A DNA stretch of 64,000 nucleotides from contig CP042279.1 of NCBI GenBank assembly GCA_007858575.1, positions 3,348,001 through 3,412,000 on the forward strand. The letters are read 5' to 3'. The position numbers and the translations under genes are program-made. The notes beneath the pieces were generated by a model, which was given only the letters and a program-made list of their open reading frames with translations, was not told where the DNA came from and searched no databases. The stretch is from Streptomyces sp. WAC08241. GTDB lineage: Bacteria > Actinomycetota > Actinomycetes > Streptomycetales > Streptomycetaceae. The stretch's first letter is position 1; the number at the start of each line of letters is the position of its first letter. Below, one piece after another: positions 19,301-31,300 of the stretch.

Positions 19301-22300
19301 GCACGCCGGTCGTGCCGCCCGTGCCGCCCGCGCCGAGGCCGGGGCCGACGCGCAGGACCGGCACGTCCGCGTCGACGGCGAACCCGATGTCCCTCGGCTC
19401 CCGGTCGGTGAGCAGGGCCGCCGCCCCGGTGTCGCGCAGGATGAACTCGGAGCGGGACGCGGGCTGGTTCGGGTCGATCGGCACGTACGCGCCGCCCGCC
19501 TTGAGGACGGCGAGCGTCGAGACGACCAGCTCCGGCGAACGCTCCTGGAGCACCGCCACCCGGGTCTCGGCGCCGACCCCCGGCGGATCAGGTGGTGGGC
19601 GAGCCGGTTGGCCCGCTCGTCGAGCTCCCGGTAGGTGAGCGTGCCGCCGGGCCCGGTGAGGGCGACGGCGTCGGGCTGGGCGGCCGCCTGCTCGGCGAAG
19701 AGCACGTGCACCGGGGTCCGGTCCCGGTGGTCGACGTCCGTGGCGTTCTCCTCGACGAGGATCCGGCGCCGTTCGGCCTCGCCGAGGATCTCGCGTCACC
19801 GGCTCGGGAGCCGGGGTCGGCGGCGAGCGCGGTGAGGACGCGGACGAAGCGGTCGGCGATGCCCCGCGCGGTGTCCCGGTCGAACAGCTCGGTGGCGAAG
19901 TCCAGGGCGCAGCCCAGGACGGGCGCCGGTCTCCGCGGCGTGCTCGACGATCTCGAAGGAGAGGTCGAACTTGGCGGAGGGGGCGTCGGCACGGCGTCCG
20001 GTGACGGTGAGTCCGGCGGGCCCGGTGAGCGGGGCGGCGGCGGTGCCGGTGCTCTCCGCGGGCGCCGTTGTCGAAGCTGAGCATGGTCTGAAGAGGGGTG
20101 CCGGGCGAGGGACCGCTCGGGGTTGACCGCCTCCACCAGCCGCTCGAACGGCAGGTCCTGATGCGCGTACGCCTCCAGGTCCGCCGCGCGCACCCGCTCG
20201 ATCAGCTCCGCGAACGTCGGATCGCCGGAGGTGTCGGTGCGCAGGACGAGGGTGTTGACGAAGAAGCCGACGAGGTCGTCGAGGGCGTCGTCGGTATGGC
20301 CGGCGATCGGCGTGCCGATCGGGATGTCGTCGCCCGCACCCAGCCGGGACAGGAGGGTGGCCAGAGCGGCCTGGAACACCATGAACAGGCTGGCGCGGTG
20401 TTCGCGGGCGACGGTGGTGAGGCGCTCGTGGAGCCCCTCGGGAAGGGTGAAGGTGACCCGGTCGCCCTCGTAGGAGGCCGTCGCCGGCCGGGGTCGGTCG
20501 AAGGGAAGCACCAGCTCCTCGGGAAGACCGGCCAGAGCCTGCCTCCAGTAGGCAAGCTGCCGCGAGACCTCGCTGCCCGCGTCCTCCTCCGAACCGAGCA
20601 GCTCACGCTGCCACAGGCTGTAATCCGCGTACTGCACCGGCAGCGGCTCCCACACCGGCGCCGCACCGCTCAGGACGCGGGCCGAGTAGGCCGCCGTGAG
20701 GTCGCGGACCAGGATGCCGCGCGACCAGGCGTCGCCCGCGATGTGGTGCGTGAGTAGGAGCAGGGCGCTGCGCTCGCGCTCCGCGCCTTCCCTGGTCGCG
20801 TCCTCGCCGGGCTCCGACGGCAGTCGGACGAGCGAGGCCTGCAGGGGCACCTCGGTACCGAGGTCGAAGACGTGTCCGGCCGCGCGCCGCACGATCTGGT
20901 CGGCCGCCGCCTCGTCGGCGGCGTGCTCGACGACGAGCGGGACCCGTATCCGCTCGGGCGCGAGGACGAGCTGGTGGGCGGTGCCGTCGGCGTCCTCGGC
21001 GAAGACGGTCCGCAGGCTCTCGTGCCGGGCCGCGACGTCGGCGAGGGCCAGGCGCAGGGCGTCCTCGTCAACCGGGCCCGTCAGGTTCACCGAGACCGGC
21101 ATGTTGTAGGCGTCGCTCGGGCCCTCCAGGTGCTGGATGAACCACAGCCGCTGCTGCGCGTGCGACAGGGCACGCGTGCCGGCCGCACGGCACGGACCAC
21201 CCGGCCGCGCGCCGCCGTGGCCGCGTCGAGCGCGGTGGCGAGTTCGGCGACGGTGGGGGCCTCGAAGATCTGGCGGACGGCGAGTTCGGTGTCCAGGGTG
21301 CTCCGGATGCGGCTGACGAGTTTGGTGGCGAGCAGGGAGTGCCCGCCGAGCCGGAAGAAGTCGTCGTCGATCGACACGGAACCGTTCACGATCCCGAGGG
21401 TCTCGGCGAAGAGCCCGGCCAGGATCTCCTCGCGCGGGGAGCGTGGAGCACGACCGGCGGACTCGGGGCCGTACTCCGGCACCGGCAGGGCCCTGCGGTC
21501 GAGCTTGCCGTTCGGGGTCAGCGGGAACGCCTCCAGCGCCACGAACGCCGACGGCACCATGTACTCGGGCAACTGCCCGGACACCAGGGCCCGCAGGTCC
21601 GCGAGGGCCGGGCGGTCTCGCCCGGCGCCGCGACCACGTACGCGGCGAGGCGCTTGTCGCCCGGCCGGTCCTCGCGGACCAGGACAGCGGCCTGGGCCAC
21701 GCCGGGATGCGAGGCCAGGACCGTTTCGATCTCGCCGAGCTCGATCCGGAAGCCGCGCAGCTTGACCTGATCGTCGACCCGGGACAGATACTCCAGCTCC
21801 CCCTCCCTGGTCCACCGCACCAGATCACCCGTGCGATACATCCGGGAACCGGCCGGGCCGTAGGGATCGGCCACGAAACGCTCCGCCGTCAGCCCCGGAC
21901 GCCCGTGATACCCACGCACCACCCCCCTCACCCGCGATATACAACTCGCCCGCCACACCCACCGGCACCGGACGCAACCCACCATCCAGCACGAACACCC
22001 GCGTGTTCGCGATCGGACGACCGATCCGCGGCGCCCGCGCACCCCCGACCGTCACCTCCCACGCCGTCGACCACACCGTGGTCTCCGTCGGCCCGTACAA
22101 ATTGGTCACCGACACCGCACGAGAAGCCAGCCCCACCGCCAGATCCGACGGCAACGCCTCACCCCCACCAACACCCGCAACCGCCCCAGCACCGACGGAT
22201 CCTCCGCCACCACCGCCCGCCACAACGACGGCGTCGCCTGCATCACCGTCACCCCCGCCGACACCACCAACCGGCACAACCCCGCCGGATCACGCACCAC

Positions 22301-25300
22301 ATCCCGACCGGCCACCACCACCACGCCACCACCCAACAGCGGCACGAACAACTCAAGCCCCGCGATGTCGAACCCGACCGTCGTCACCGCCAACAACCGC
22401 TCACCCACACCCAGAGCGAACCGCTCACCCATCGCCACCAGGAAATTCACCAACCCACCCTGCGGAACCACCACACCCTTCGGCCGCCCCGTCGACCCCG
22501 ACGTATAGATCACATAGGCCGAGTTGTCGGACGTGGAGCCGGTGAGCACCGGCACGTTCGCCTCGGCGGCGTCGAGCTCCGCGGGGAGGGAGGGGTCGTC
22601 GAGCAGCAGCCTCGGAGCGCCGACGCCGACGCCGGCATCCGCATCCGCATCCGCATCGGGGAGTTCGGCGGCGAGTTCGCTCGTGGTGATGACCAGTACG
22701 GGGTCGGCGTCGGTGAGCATGTACGCCAGCCGGTCGGCCGGATACTCCGTGTCCAACGGCAGATACGCACCCCCGCCTTCCACACCGCCAGCAACGCCAC
22801 CACCAGATCCACCGACCTGGGCAACGCCACCGCCACGAACCGCTCCGCCACCACACCACGAGCCACCAACAACCGGGCCAACCGCTCCGCACGCCCGTCC
22901 AACTCCGCGTACGACAACGACTCCCCGCCGGCCACCACCGCCACCGCACCCGGCGACGACACCACCCGCTCCCCGAACAACTCCACCACCGAACGACCCG
23001 GCACCTCACACGCCGTCCCGTTCCACCCCGACACCACCAACTCCCCTCCACCCTCACCCAGGAGGTCGATGAGGTCGAGCGGAGCGTCCGGGGCGTCGAC
23101 CATGCCCTGGAGCAGGCGCAGGTAGCGCCGGCCGAGTTCCTCGACGGTGGCCGTGTCGAACAGGTCGGTGCTGAACTCCAGCACGCCGTCGAGACCACCG
23201 GCCGCGTCGGCCGCGTCGGCCATGCCGGCCGCGCCGGACTGCTCGGCGAAGGCGAAGGACAGGTCGAACTTGCCCGCCCCCGTCTCCGCGGCGGCCCGGG
23301 ACACCGAGAGTCCGGGGAGCTGCCGTGCGGCCTGTCCGGCCGCGGCCGCGTCGGTGTTGTTGAAGGCGAGCAGCACCTGAACAGCGGATGCCGGGCCATC
23401 GACCGCTCGGGGTTCACGACCTCGACGAGCCGCTCGAAGGGCAGGTCCTGGTGCGCGTACGCGGCCAGGTTCTGCTTCCGTACGCGCTCGACGAGCGAGC
23501 GGGCGGAGGGCCGGCCTGAGGTGTCCGTCCGCAGGACGAGGGTGTTGATGAAGACGCCGACGAGGTCGTCGAGGGCGTCGTCGGTGCGGCCGGCGACCGG
23601 GGTGCCGATCGGGATGTCTCCCCGCCCCCAGGCGGGTGAGGAGCGCCGCGAGCGCCGCCTGGAGCACCATGAACGGACTCGCCTGCGCGTCGCGCGCCAG
23701 CTCCACCACCTGTCGGTGGAGCGGGGCCGGAATCCTGAACGGGATCCTCTCGCCACGGTACGAGGCCACCGCGGGCGGGGCCGGTCGACGGGCAGCTCCA
23801 GCTCGTCGGGGAGTCCGGCGAGGGTCTCCTTCCAGTAGGAGAGCTGGCGGGAGATCTCGCTGCCCGGGTCGTCCTCGGAGCCGAGGATGTCGCGCTGCCA
23901 GAGGCTGTAGTCGGCGTACTGCACCGGCAGCGGCTCCCACGCCGGCGCCTCGCCGGAGACACGGGCGCGTACGCGGCCGTCAGATCCCGGGCCAGCGGCC
24001 CACGCGACCACGCGTCACTCACGATGTGGTGCAGGAGGAGGAGCAGGACGTGCTCGTCCTCGGAGACCGCGAAGAGCGTGGCACGGAGCGGGAGTTCGGA
24101 GGAGAGGTCGAACCCCCGGCGCGCGGCCTCCTTCAGCCGCGTCTCCGCCTCCTCCGGCGACACCTCGACGACGTCCGGTTCGAACCGGACGTCCCCGACG
24201 CTCCGGACGATCTGGTACGCCCCATCGGCGTCCTCGGCGAAGACGGTCCGCAGGCTCTCGTGCCGGGCAACCACGTCGGAGAGCGCCAGGCGCAGCGCCT
24301 CGCGGTGGAGCGGACCGGCGAGACGGAGCGCCACGGGGATGTTGTAGGTCGCGCTGGGGCCCTCGAACCGGTTGAGGAACCAGAGGCGTTGCTGGGCGTA
24401 CGAGAGCGGGATCCGCTCGGGCCGGGGCGTGAGCGCGCGGAGGGCGGAGCGTGCGCCGCGGGCGTGGTCGAGGACGGTGCTCAGACCGGCGACGGTGGGG
24501 GTGTCGAAGAGCTGGCGGACTCCCATCTCGACACCCAGGACGGTGCGGATGCGGCTGACGAGCCTGGTGGCGAGGAGGGAGTGCCCGCCGAGGCGGAAGA
24601 AGTCGTCGTCGATCGACACCGGCCCCTCCGCCAGACCCAGAGTCTCGGCGAACAGGCCCGCCAGGATCTCCTCACGCGGCGAGCGCGGGGCACGGCCGGC
24701 GGACTCGGGACCGTAATCAGGCGCGGGCAGAGCCCTGCGGTCGAGCTTGCCGTTCGACGTCAACGGCAGCTCCTCCAACTCCACAAACGCAGAGGGCACC
24801 ATGTAATCCGGCAGGCGCCCGGACACGAACTCCCGCAAACCCTCAACGGAACCGACGACATAAGCGACCAGGCGCCGGTCCCCGGCCTGGTCCTCCCGCA
24901 CGATCACTGCGGCGCGGGAGACGCTTTCATATCCGGAGATGACGGCCTGGATCTCACCGAGTTCGATACGGAAACCCCGCACCTTCACCCGATCATCCAC
25001 CCGGCCCACATACACCAACTGGCCTTCGCTGTTCCACCGCGCCACATCACCCGTGCGATACATCCGCGCACCCACCGGACCATACGGATCCGCCACGAAA
25101 CGCTCCGCCGTCAGATCCGGACGCCCGTGATAACCCCGCGCCAGCACCACACCCGCGACATACAACTCACCCGCCACCCCCGGCACCACCGGACGCAAAC
25201 GAGAATCCAGCACATACACACGCGTATTCCAGAACGGACGCCCAATCGGAACCGGACCCGAACCCACCACCGCACCCGGCTCGATCCGGAAATCCGTGCA

Positions 25301-28300
25301 GTTGACCGTCGCCTCCGTCGGACCATACGCATTGACCACCCGCACATCCGGATGCGCCGCCCGCCACCCCGCCAGCGCCTCACCCACCAACGCCTCACCA
25401 CCCGTCACCAGCGTCCCCGACGCCGACGCCGACACCGGCAAAGCCTCCAGCAGACCCAGATGCGACGGCGTCACCTTCATAAACGACGGCCGGCCCCCAC
25501 ACTCCGCACCCGCGCTTTCGTCGAGGTCGCCCAGCACCACAGATCCACCCGACACCAACGGCGTATACAACGCCGTCACCGTCAAATCGAACGCCACCGA
25601 CGAATGCACCAACGACGAACCCGCCGCATCCCCATACACCACACGAGCACGCTCCAAATACGCACCCACCGAACGATGCTCCACCACCACACCCTTCGGC
25701 CGCCCCGTCGAACCGGATGTGAAAATCACATACACCGGATGCGACAAAGAAACAGGAACCAGCCGGTCAGAATCCGAAACCGGACCATCCGCGAACCCGT
25801 CCGCCTCCGAAAGAACCGACACGTCGTCGATCACCAAGACCGGGCGCGCATCACCAAGAATCTGCGCCACACGCTCCGCCGGATACTCCACATCCACCGG
25901 CACATACGCACCCCCGCCTTCACCACACCCAGCAACGCCACCACCAACTCCACCGACCGCGGCAGCATCACCCCCACAAACGACTCAGCCCCCACCCCCG
26001 ACCCATCAACCAACGCGCCACACGATTCGACCAACGATCCAACTCCCCATACGTCAAAGACCGCCCCCACACACCACCGCCACCGCATCCGCAGACCGCT
26101 CCACCTGCTCCGCGAACAACACCGGCAACGACACACCCCGAACCCCACGAACCTCACCGTTCCACCCCACCAACACCCGCTCCCGCTCCACGACATCGAG
26201 CACCTCGACATCACCCACAGAACGACCCGGATCAGCAGCCAACTCACCCAGCACCCGCACGAAACGATCCACGATCCCCCGCGCCGACACCCGGTCGAAG
26301 AGATCGGTGCTGAAGTCCAGAGCGCCTCCGTGCTCCGAGAGGCGGAAGGAGAGGTCGAACTTCGCAGCGCCCGCTCCGACGGGCTGACCCGTCACGTCGA
26401 GATCCGGCAGGGAGGCGACGGCCGTCGCGGCCTCGGATTCGGTGTTGTTGAGGACGAGCATGGTCTGAAGAGGGGTGCCGGGCGAGGGACCGCTCGGGGT
26501 TGACCGCCTCCACCAGCCGCTCGAACGGCAGATCCTGATGCGCGTACGCCTCCAGGTCCGCCACCCGCACCCGCTCGATCAGCTCCGCGAACGTCGGATC
26601 ACCCGACACGTCCGTCCGCAACACCAGCGTGTTCACGAAGAAGCCGACGAGGTCGTCGAGGGCGTCGTCGGTACGGCCGGCGATCGGGGTGCCGATCGGG
26701 ATGTCGTCGCCCGCACCCAGCCGGGACAGGAGGGTGGCCAGAGCGGCCTGGAACACCATGAACAGGCTGGCGCGGTGTTCGCGGGCGACGGTGGTGAGGC
26801 GCTCGTGGAGCCCCTCGGAAGGGTGAAGGTGACCCGGTCGCCCTCGTAGGAGGCCGTCGCCGGCCGGGGCCGGTCGAAGGGAAGCACCAGCTCCTCGGGA
26901 AGACCGGCCAGAGCCTGCCTCCAGTAGGCAAGCTGCCGCGAGACCTCGCTGCCCGCGTCCTCCTCCGAACCGAGCAGCTCACGCTGCCACAGGCTGTAAT
27001 CCGCGTACTGCACCGGCAGCGGCTCCCACACCGGCGTCTCGCCGGAGACACGGCCGCGTACGCGGTGGCGAGGTCACGGGCGAGGGGCCCATCGACCAGG
27101 CGTCGCCCGCGATGTGGTGGACGACGGCAAGGAGGACGTGCTCGTCGTCGGCGAGCTCGAACAGCCAGACCCGCAGGGGCAGGTCACGGGTCAGGTCGAA
27201 CGGCGTGCGTATCGCGGCGCGCAGTACGTCGTCGAGTTCGTCGGCCGTGACGGTCGACGTCCGCAGGCCGGACTCGGTGACGCGGGCATCGGCGCCGGCG
27301 TCGAGGACGACCTGGTGGGCGGTGCCGTCGGCGTCCTCGGCGAAGACGGTCCGCAGGCTCTCGTGCCGGGTCACGACATCGGTCAGGGCGCGGTTCAGCG
27401 CCTCTTCGTCGAGCGGGCCCGAGAGACGCAGGGCCACGGGGACGTTGTACGTGGAGCTCGGTCCCTCGAACTGGTGGAGGAACCACAGCCGCTGCTGCGC
27501 GAGCGAGAGCGGCAGACGCTCGGGACGCCCGGCCACGGCCCTGACCCTGACCCGGCCGCTCGCGGACTCGTCCATCACGGTGGCGAGTTCGGCGACGGTG
27601 GGGCCTCGAAGACCTGGCGGACGGCGAGTTCGGTGTCCAGGGTGCTCCGGATGCGGCTGACGAGTTTGGTGGCGAGCAGGGAGTGCCCGCCGAGCCGGAA
27701 GAAGTCGTCGTCGATCGACACGGAACCGTTCACGATCCCGAGGGTCTCGGCGAACAGGCCGGCGAGGATCTCCTCGCGCGGGGAGCGCGGGGCGCGACCG
27801 GCGGACTCGGGACCGTATTCCGGCACCGGCAGGGCCCTGCGGTCGAGCTTGCCGTTCGGGGTCAGCGGGAACGCCTCCAGCGCCACGAACGCCGACGGCA
27901 CCATGTACCCCGGCAGCCGCTCGGACGCCAGCGCCCGCAGCTCCTCCGTCGTGACGGAACGGCCGGCCGTGACGACGTAGGCCACCAGCCGCCTGTCGCC
28001 CGGCCGGTCCTCCCGGACCAGGACAGCGGCCTGGGTGACGTGCTCGTGGGCAGCGAGGACGGCCTCGATCTCGCCGAGCTCGATCCGGAAGCCGCGCAGC
28101 TTGACCTGGTCGTCGACCCGGGACAGATACTCCAGCTCCCCTCCCTGGTCCACCGCACCAGATCACCCGTGCGATACATCCGGGAGCCGGCCGGGCCGTA
28201 GGGATCGGCCACGAAACGCTCCGCCGTCAATCCCGGACGCCCGTGATACCCACGCACCACCCCCTCACCCGCGATATACAACTCACCCGCCACACCCACC

Positions 28301-31300
28301 GGCACCGGACGCAACCCACCATCCAGCACGAACACCCGCGTGTTCGCGATCGGACGACCGATCCGCGGCGCCCGCGCACCCCCGACCGTCACTCCCACGC
28401 CGTCGACCACACCGTGGTCTCCGTCGGCCCGTACAGATTGGTCACCGACACCGCACGAGAAGCCAGCCCCACCGCCAGATCCGACGGCAACGCCTCACCC
28501 CCACCAGCACCCGCAACCGCCCCAGCACCGAGGGATCCTCCGCCACCACCGCCCGCCACAACGACGGCGTCGCCTGCATCACCGTCACCCCCGCCGACAC
28601 CACCAACCGGCACAACCCCGCCGGATCACGCACCACATCCCGACCGGCCACCACCACCACGCCACCACCCAACAGCGGCACGAACAGCTCAAGCCCCGCG
28701 ATGTCGAACCCGACCGTCGTCACCGCCAACAACCGCTCACCCGCACCCAGAGCGAACCGCTCACCCATCGCCACCAGGAAATTCACCAACCCACCCTGCG
28801 GAACCACCACACCCTTCGGCCGCCCCGTCGACCCCGACGTATAGATCACATACGCCGATCGGGAAGAGGTGGGCGGAGCCAGGGGCTCGGCGTCGGCCGG
28901 CACGGGGCCGCGAGTGCCGCTTCGGTGTCCTGGGCGTCCAGGACCAGGGCGGGCATGGTGAAGTCGGGCAGTTCGGCAAGAACCTGGCTGTCCGTCAGGA
29001 CGAGTACGGGGTCGGCGTCGGTGAGCATGTACGCCAGCCGGTCGGCCGGATACTCCGTGTCCAACGGCAGATACGCACCCCCGCCTTCCACACCGCCAGC
29101 AACGCCACCACCAGATCCACCGACCTGGGCAACGCCACCGCCACGAACCGCTCCGCCACCACACCACGAGCCACCAACAACCGAGCCAACCGCTCCGCAC
29201 GCCCGTCCAACTCCGCGTACGTCAACGACTCGCCACCGGCCACCACCGCCACCGCACCCGGCGACGACACCACCCGCTCCCCGAACAACTCCACCACCGA
29301 ACGACCCGGCACCTCACACGCCGTCCCGTTCCACCCCGACACCACCAACTCCCCTCCACCTCACCCAGGAGGTCGAGGGAGCCGATGGGGTCGCGGGCTC
29401 GGCGACGGCCTCCGCGAGGAGGCGCAGCAGTCGGTCGACGAACGAGCCGGCCGTGTCCCGGTCGAACAGGTCGGTGCTGAACTCCAGCACGCCGTCGAGA
29501 CCGCCGGCCCGCTCCGAGAAGCCGAAGGCGAGGTCGAACTTGGCCGCGGAGGTCTCGACCGTCTGACGCACGACGTCGAGTCCGGGCAGCTCGTCAAGGG
29601 TGTCGAGGGCGCCCTGGTAGTCGGTGTTGTTGAAGGTCAGCAGGATCTGGAACAGCGGGTGCCGAGCCAGGGAGCGCTCGGGGTTCACCGCTCGACGAGC
29701 CGCTCGAAGGGCAGGTCCTGGTGCGCGTAGGCGCGCAGGCTGGTCTCGCGCACCCGGGCGACGAGGTCGCCGAAGGTCGGGTTCCCCGCCGTGTCCGTCC
29801 GCAGGACCAGCGTGTTCAGGAAGACGCCGACGAGGTCGTCGAGGGCGGTGTCGGTACGGCCCGCGATCGGGGTGCCGATCGGGATGTCCTCCCCGCCCCC
29901 AGACGGGACAGGAGCGCCGCGAGCGCCGCCTGAGCACCATGAACGGACTCGCCTGCGCGTCGCGCGCCGTGCGCTCGATCGCGGCGGCGAGTTCCTCGGG
30001 CAGCCGGAAGGTGAGGCGGTCGCCACGGTACGAGGCCACCGCCGGGCGCGGCCGGTCGGCGGGCAGGGCCAGCTCGTCGGGGAGTCCGGCGAGGGTCTCC
30101 TTCCAGTAGGAGAGCTGGCGGGAGATCTCGCTGTCCGGGTCGTCCTCGGAGCCGAGGAGCTCACGCTGCCAGAGGCTGTAGTCGGCGTACTGCACGGGCA
30201 GCGGCTCCCACGCCGGCGCCTCGCCGGAGACACGGCCGCGTACGCGGCCGTCAGGTCCCGGGCCAGCGGCCCACGCGACCACGCGTCACTCACGATGTGG
30301 TGGGTGACGAGCAGCAGGACGTGGTCGTCCTCGGCGAGGCGGAACAGTTCGGCACGGAACGGAAGCTCCCGCGCGAGGTCGAAGGGACGGGCCGCGGCGG
30401 CCGCGAGCGCCTCGGTCAGTTCCTCCTCGTCGAGCGAGTGCGTGGAAAGGGGGAGGCCGGCGGCGTCGACGGGCAGCACCGTCTGGTGCGCGCCGTCGGC
30501 GTCCTCGGCGAAGACGGTGCGCAGGCTCGTGCCGGGCGACCACGTCGGAGAGCGCCAGGCGCAAGGCCTCACGGTCGAGCGGACCGGCGAGGCGCAGCGC
30601 GACCGGGGCGTTGTAGGTCGCGCTGGGGCCCTCGAACCGGCTGAGGAACCACAGGCGCTGCTGGGCGTACGAGAGCGGGATCCGCTCGGGCCGGGGCACG
30701 ACGGCCACGACTCCCCGCCGGACGTCTCCGCCCTCCCGCTCCAGGACGTCGGCGAGCCCGGCGACGGTCGGGGTCTCGAAGAGCTGCCGGATCGGGAGTT
30801 CGGCGTCGAGGACGGTGCGGATGCGGCTGACGAGCCTGGTGGCGAGGAGGGAGTGCCCGCCGAGGCGGAAGAAGTCGTCGTCGATCGACACCGAAGTGCC
30901 CGTGAGTCCGAGGGTCTCGGCGAACAGACCGGCCAGGATCTCCTCACGCGGAGAGCGCGGGGCACGGCCGGCGGACTCGGGACCGTAATCGGGTACGGGC
31001 AGAGCCCTGCGGTCGAGCTTGCCGTTCGACGTCAACGGCAGCTCCTCCAACTCCACAAACGCAGAGGGCACCATGTAATCCGGCAGACGCCCGGACACGA
31101 ACTCCCGCAAACCCTCAACGGAACCGACGACATAAGCAACCAGACGCCGGTCCCCGGCCGGTCCTCCCGCACCACCACAGCAGCACGAGAAACCGAGGAA
31201 AAGCCACTCACAACCGACTGGATCTCACCGAGTTCGATACGGAAACCCCGTACCTTCACCTGGTCATCGACCCGGCCCACATACACCAACTGGCCTTCGT

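Larger units (their letters stand above)
24470..27580 (-). other. NRPS module 7: C-A-T, aspartate
   Basis: A-domain blocks [26 protein letters not shown] and [11 protein letters not shown] give DLTKVGAVNK, the Asp code of calcium-dependent lipopeptide synthetases. The A domain is near-identical to A1 and A5. The C domain has [11 protein letters not shown]; about 590 bp of it is nearly identical to the C domain of module 9. Confidence 0.83.

Noticed and set aside
23636-26503. 955-codon open frame on the plus strand rich in His, Arg and Thr
   Set aside because: Antisense shadow of the Asp and Gly adenylation cassettes. The minus strand carries clear A-domain motifs throughout.
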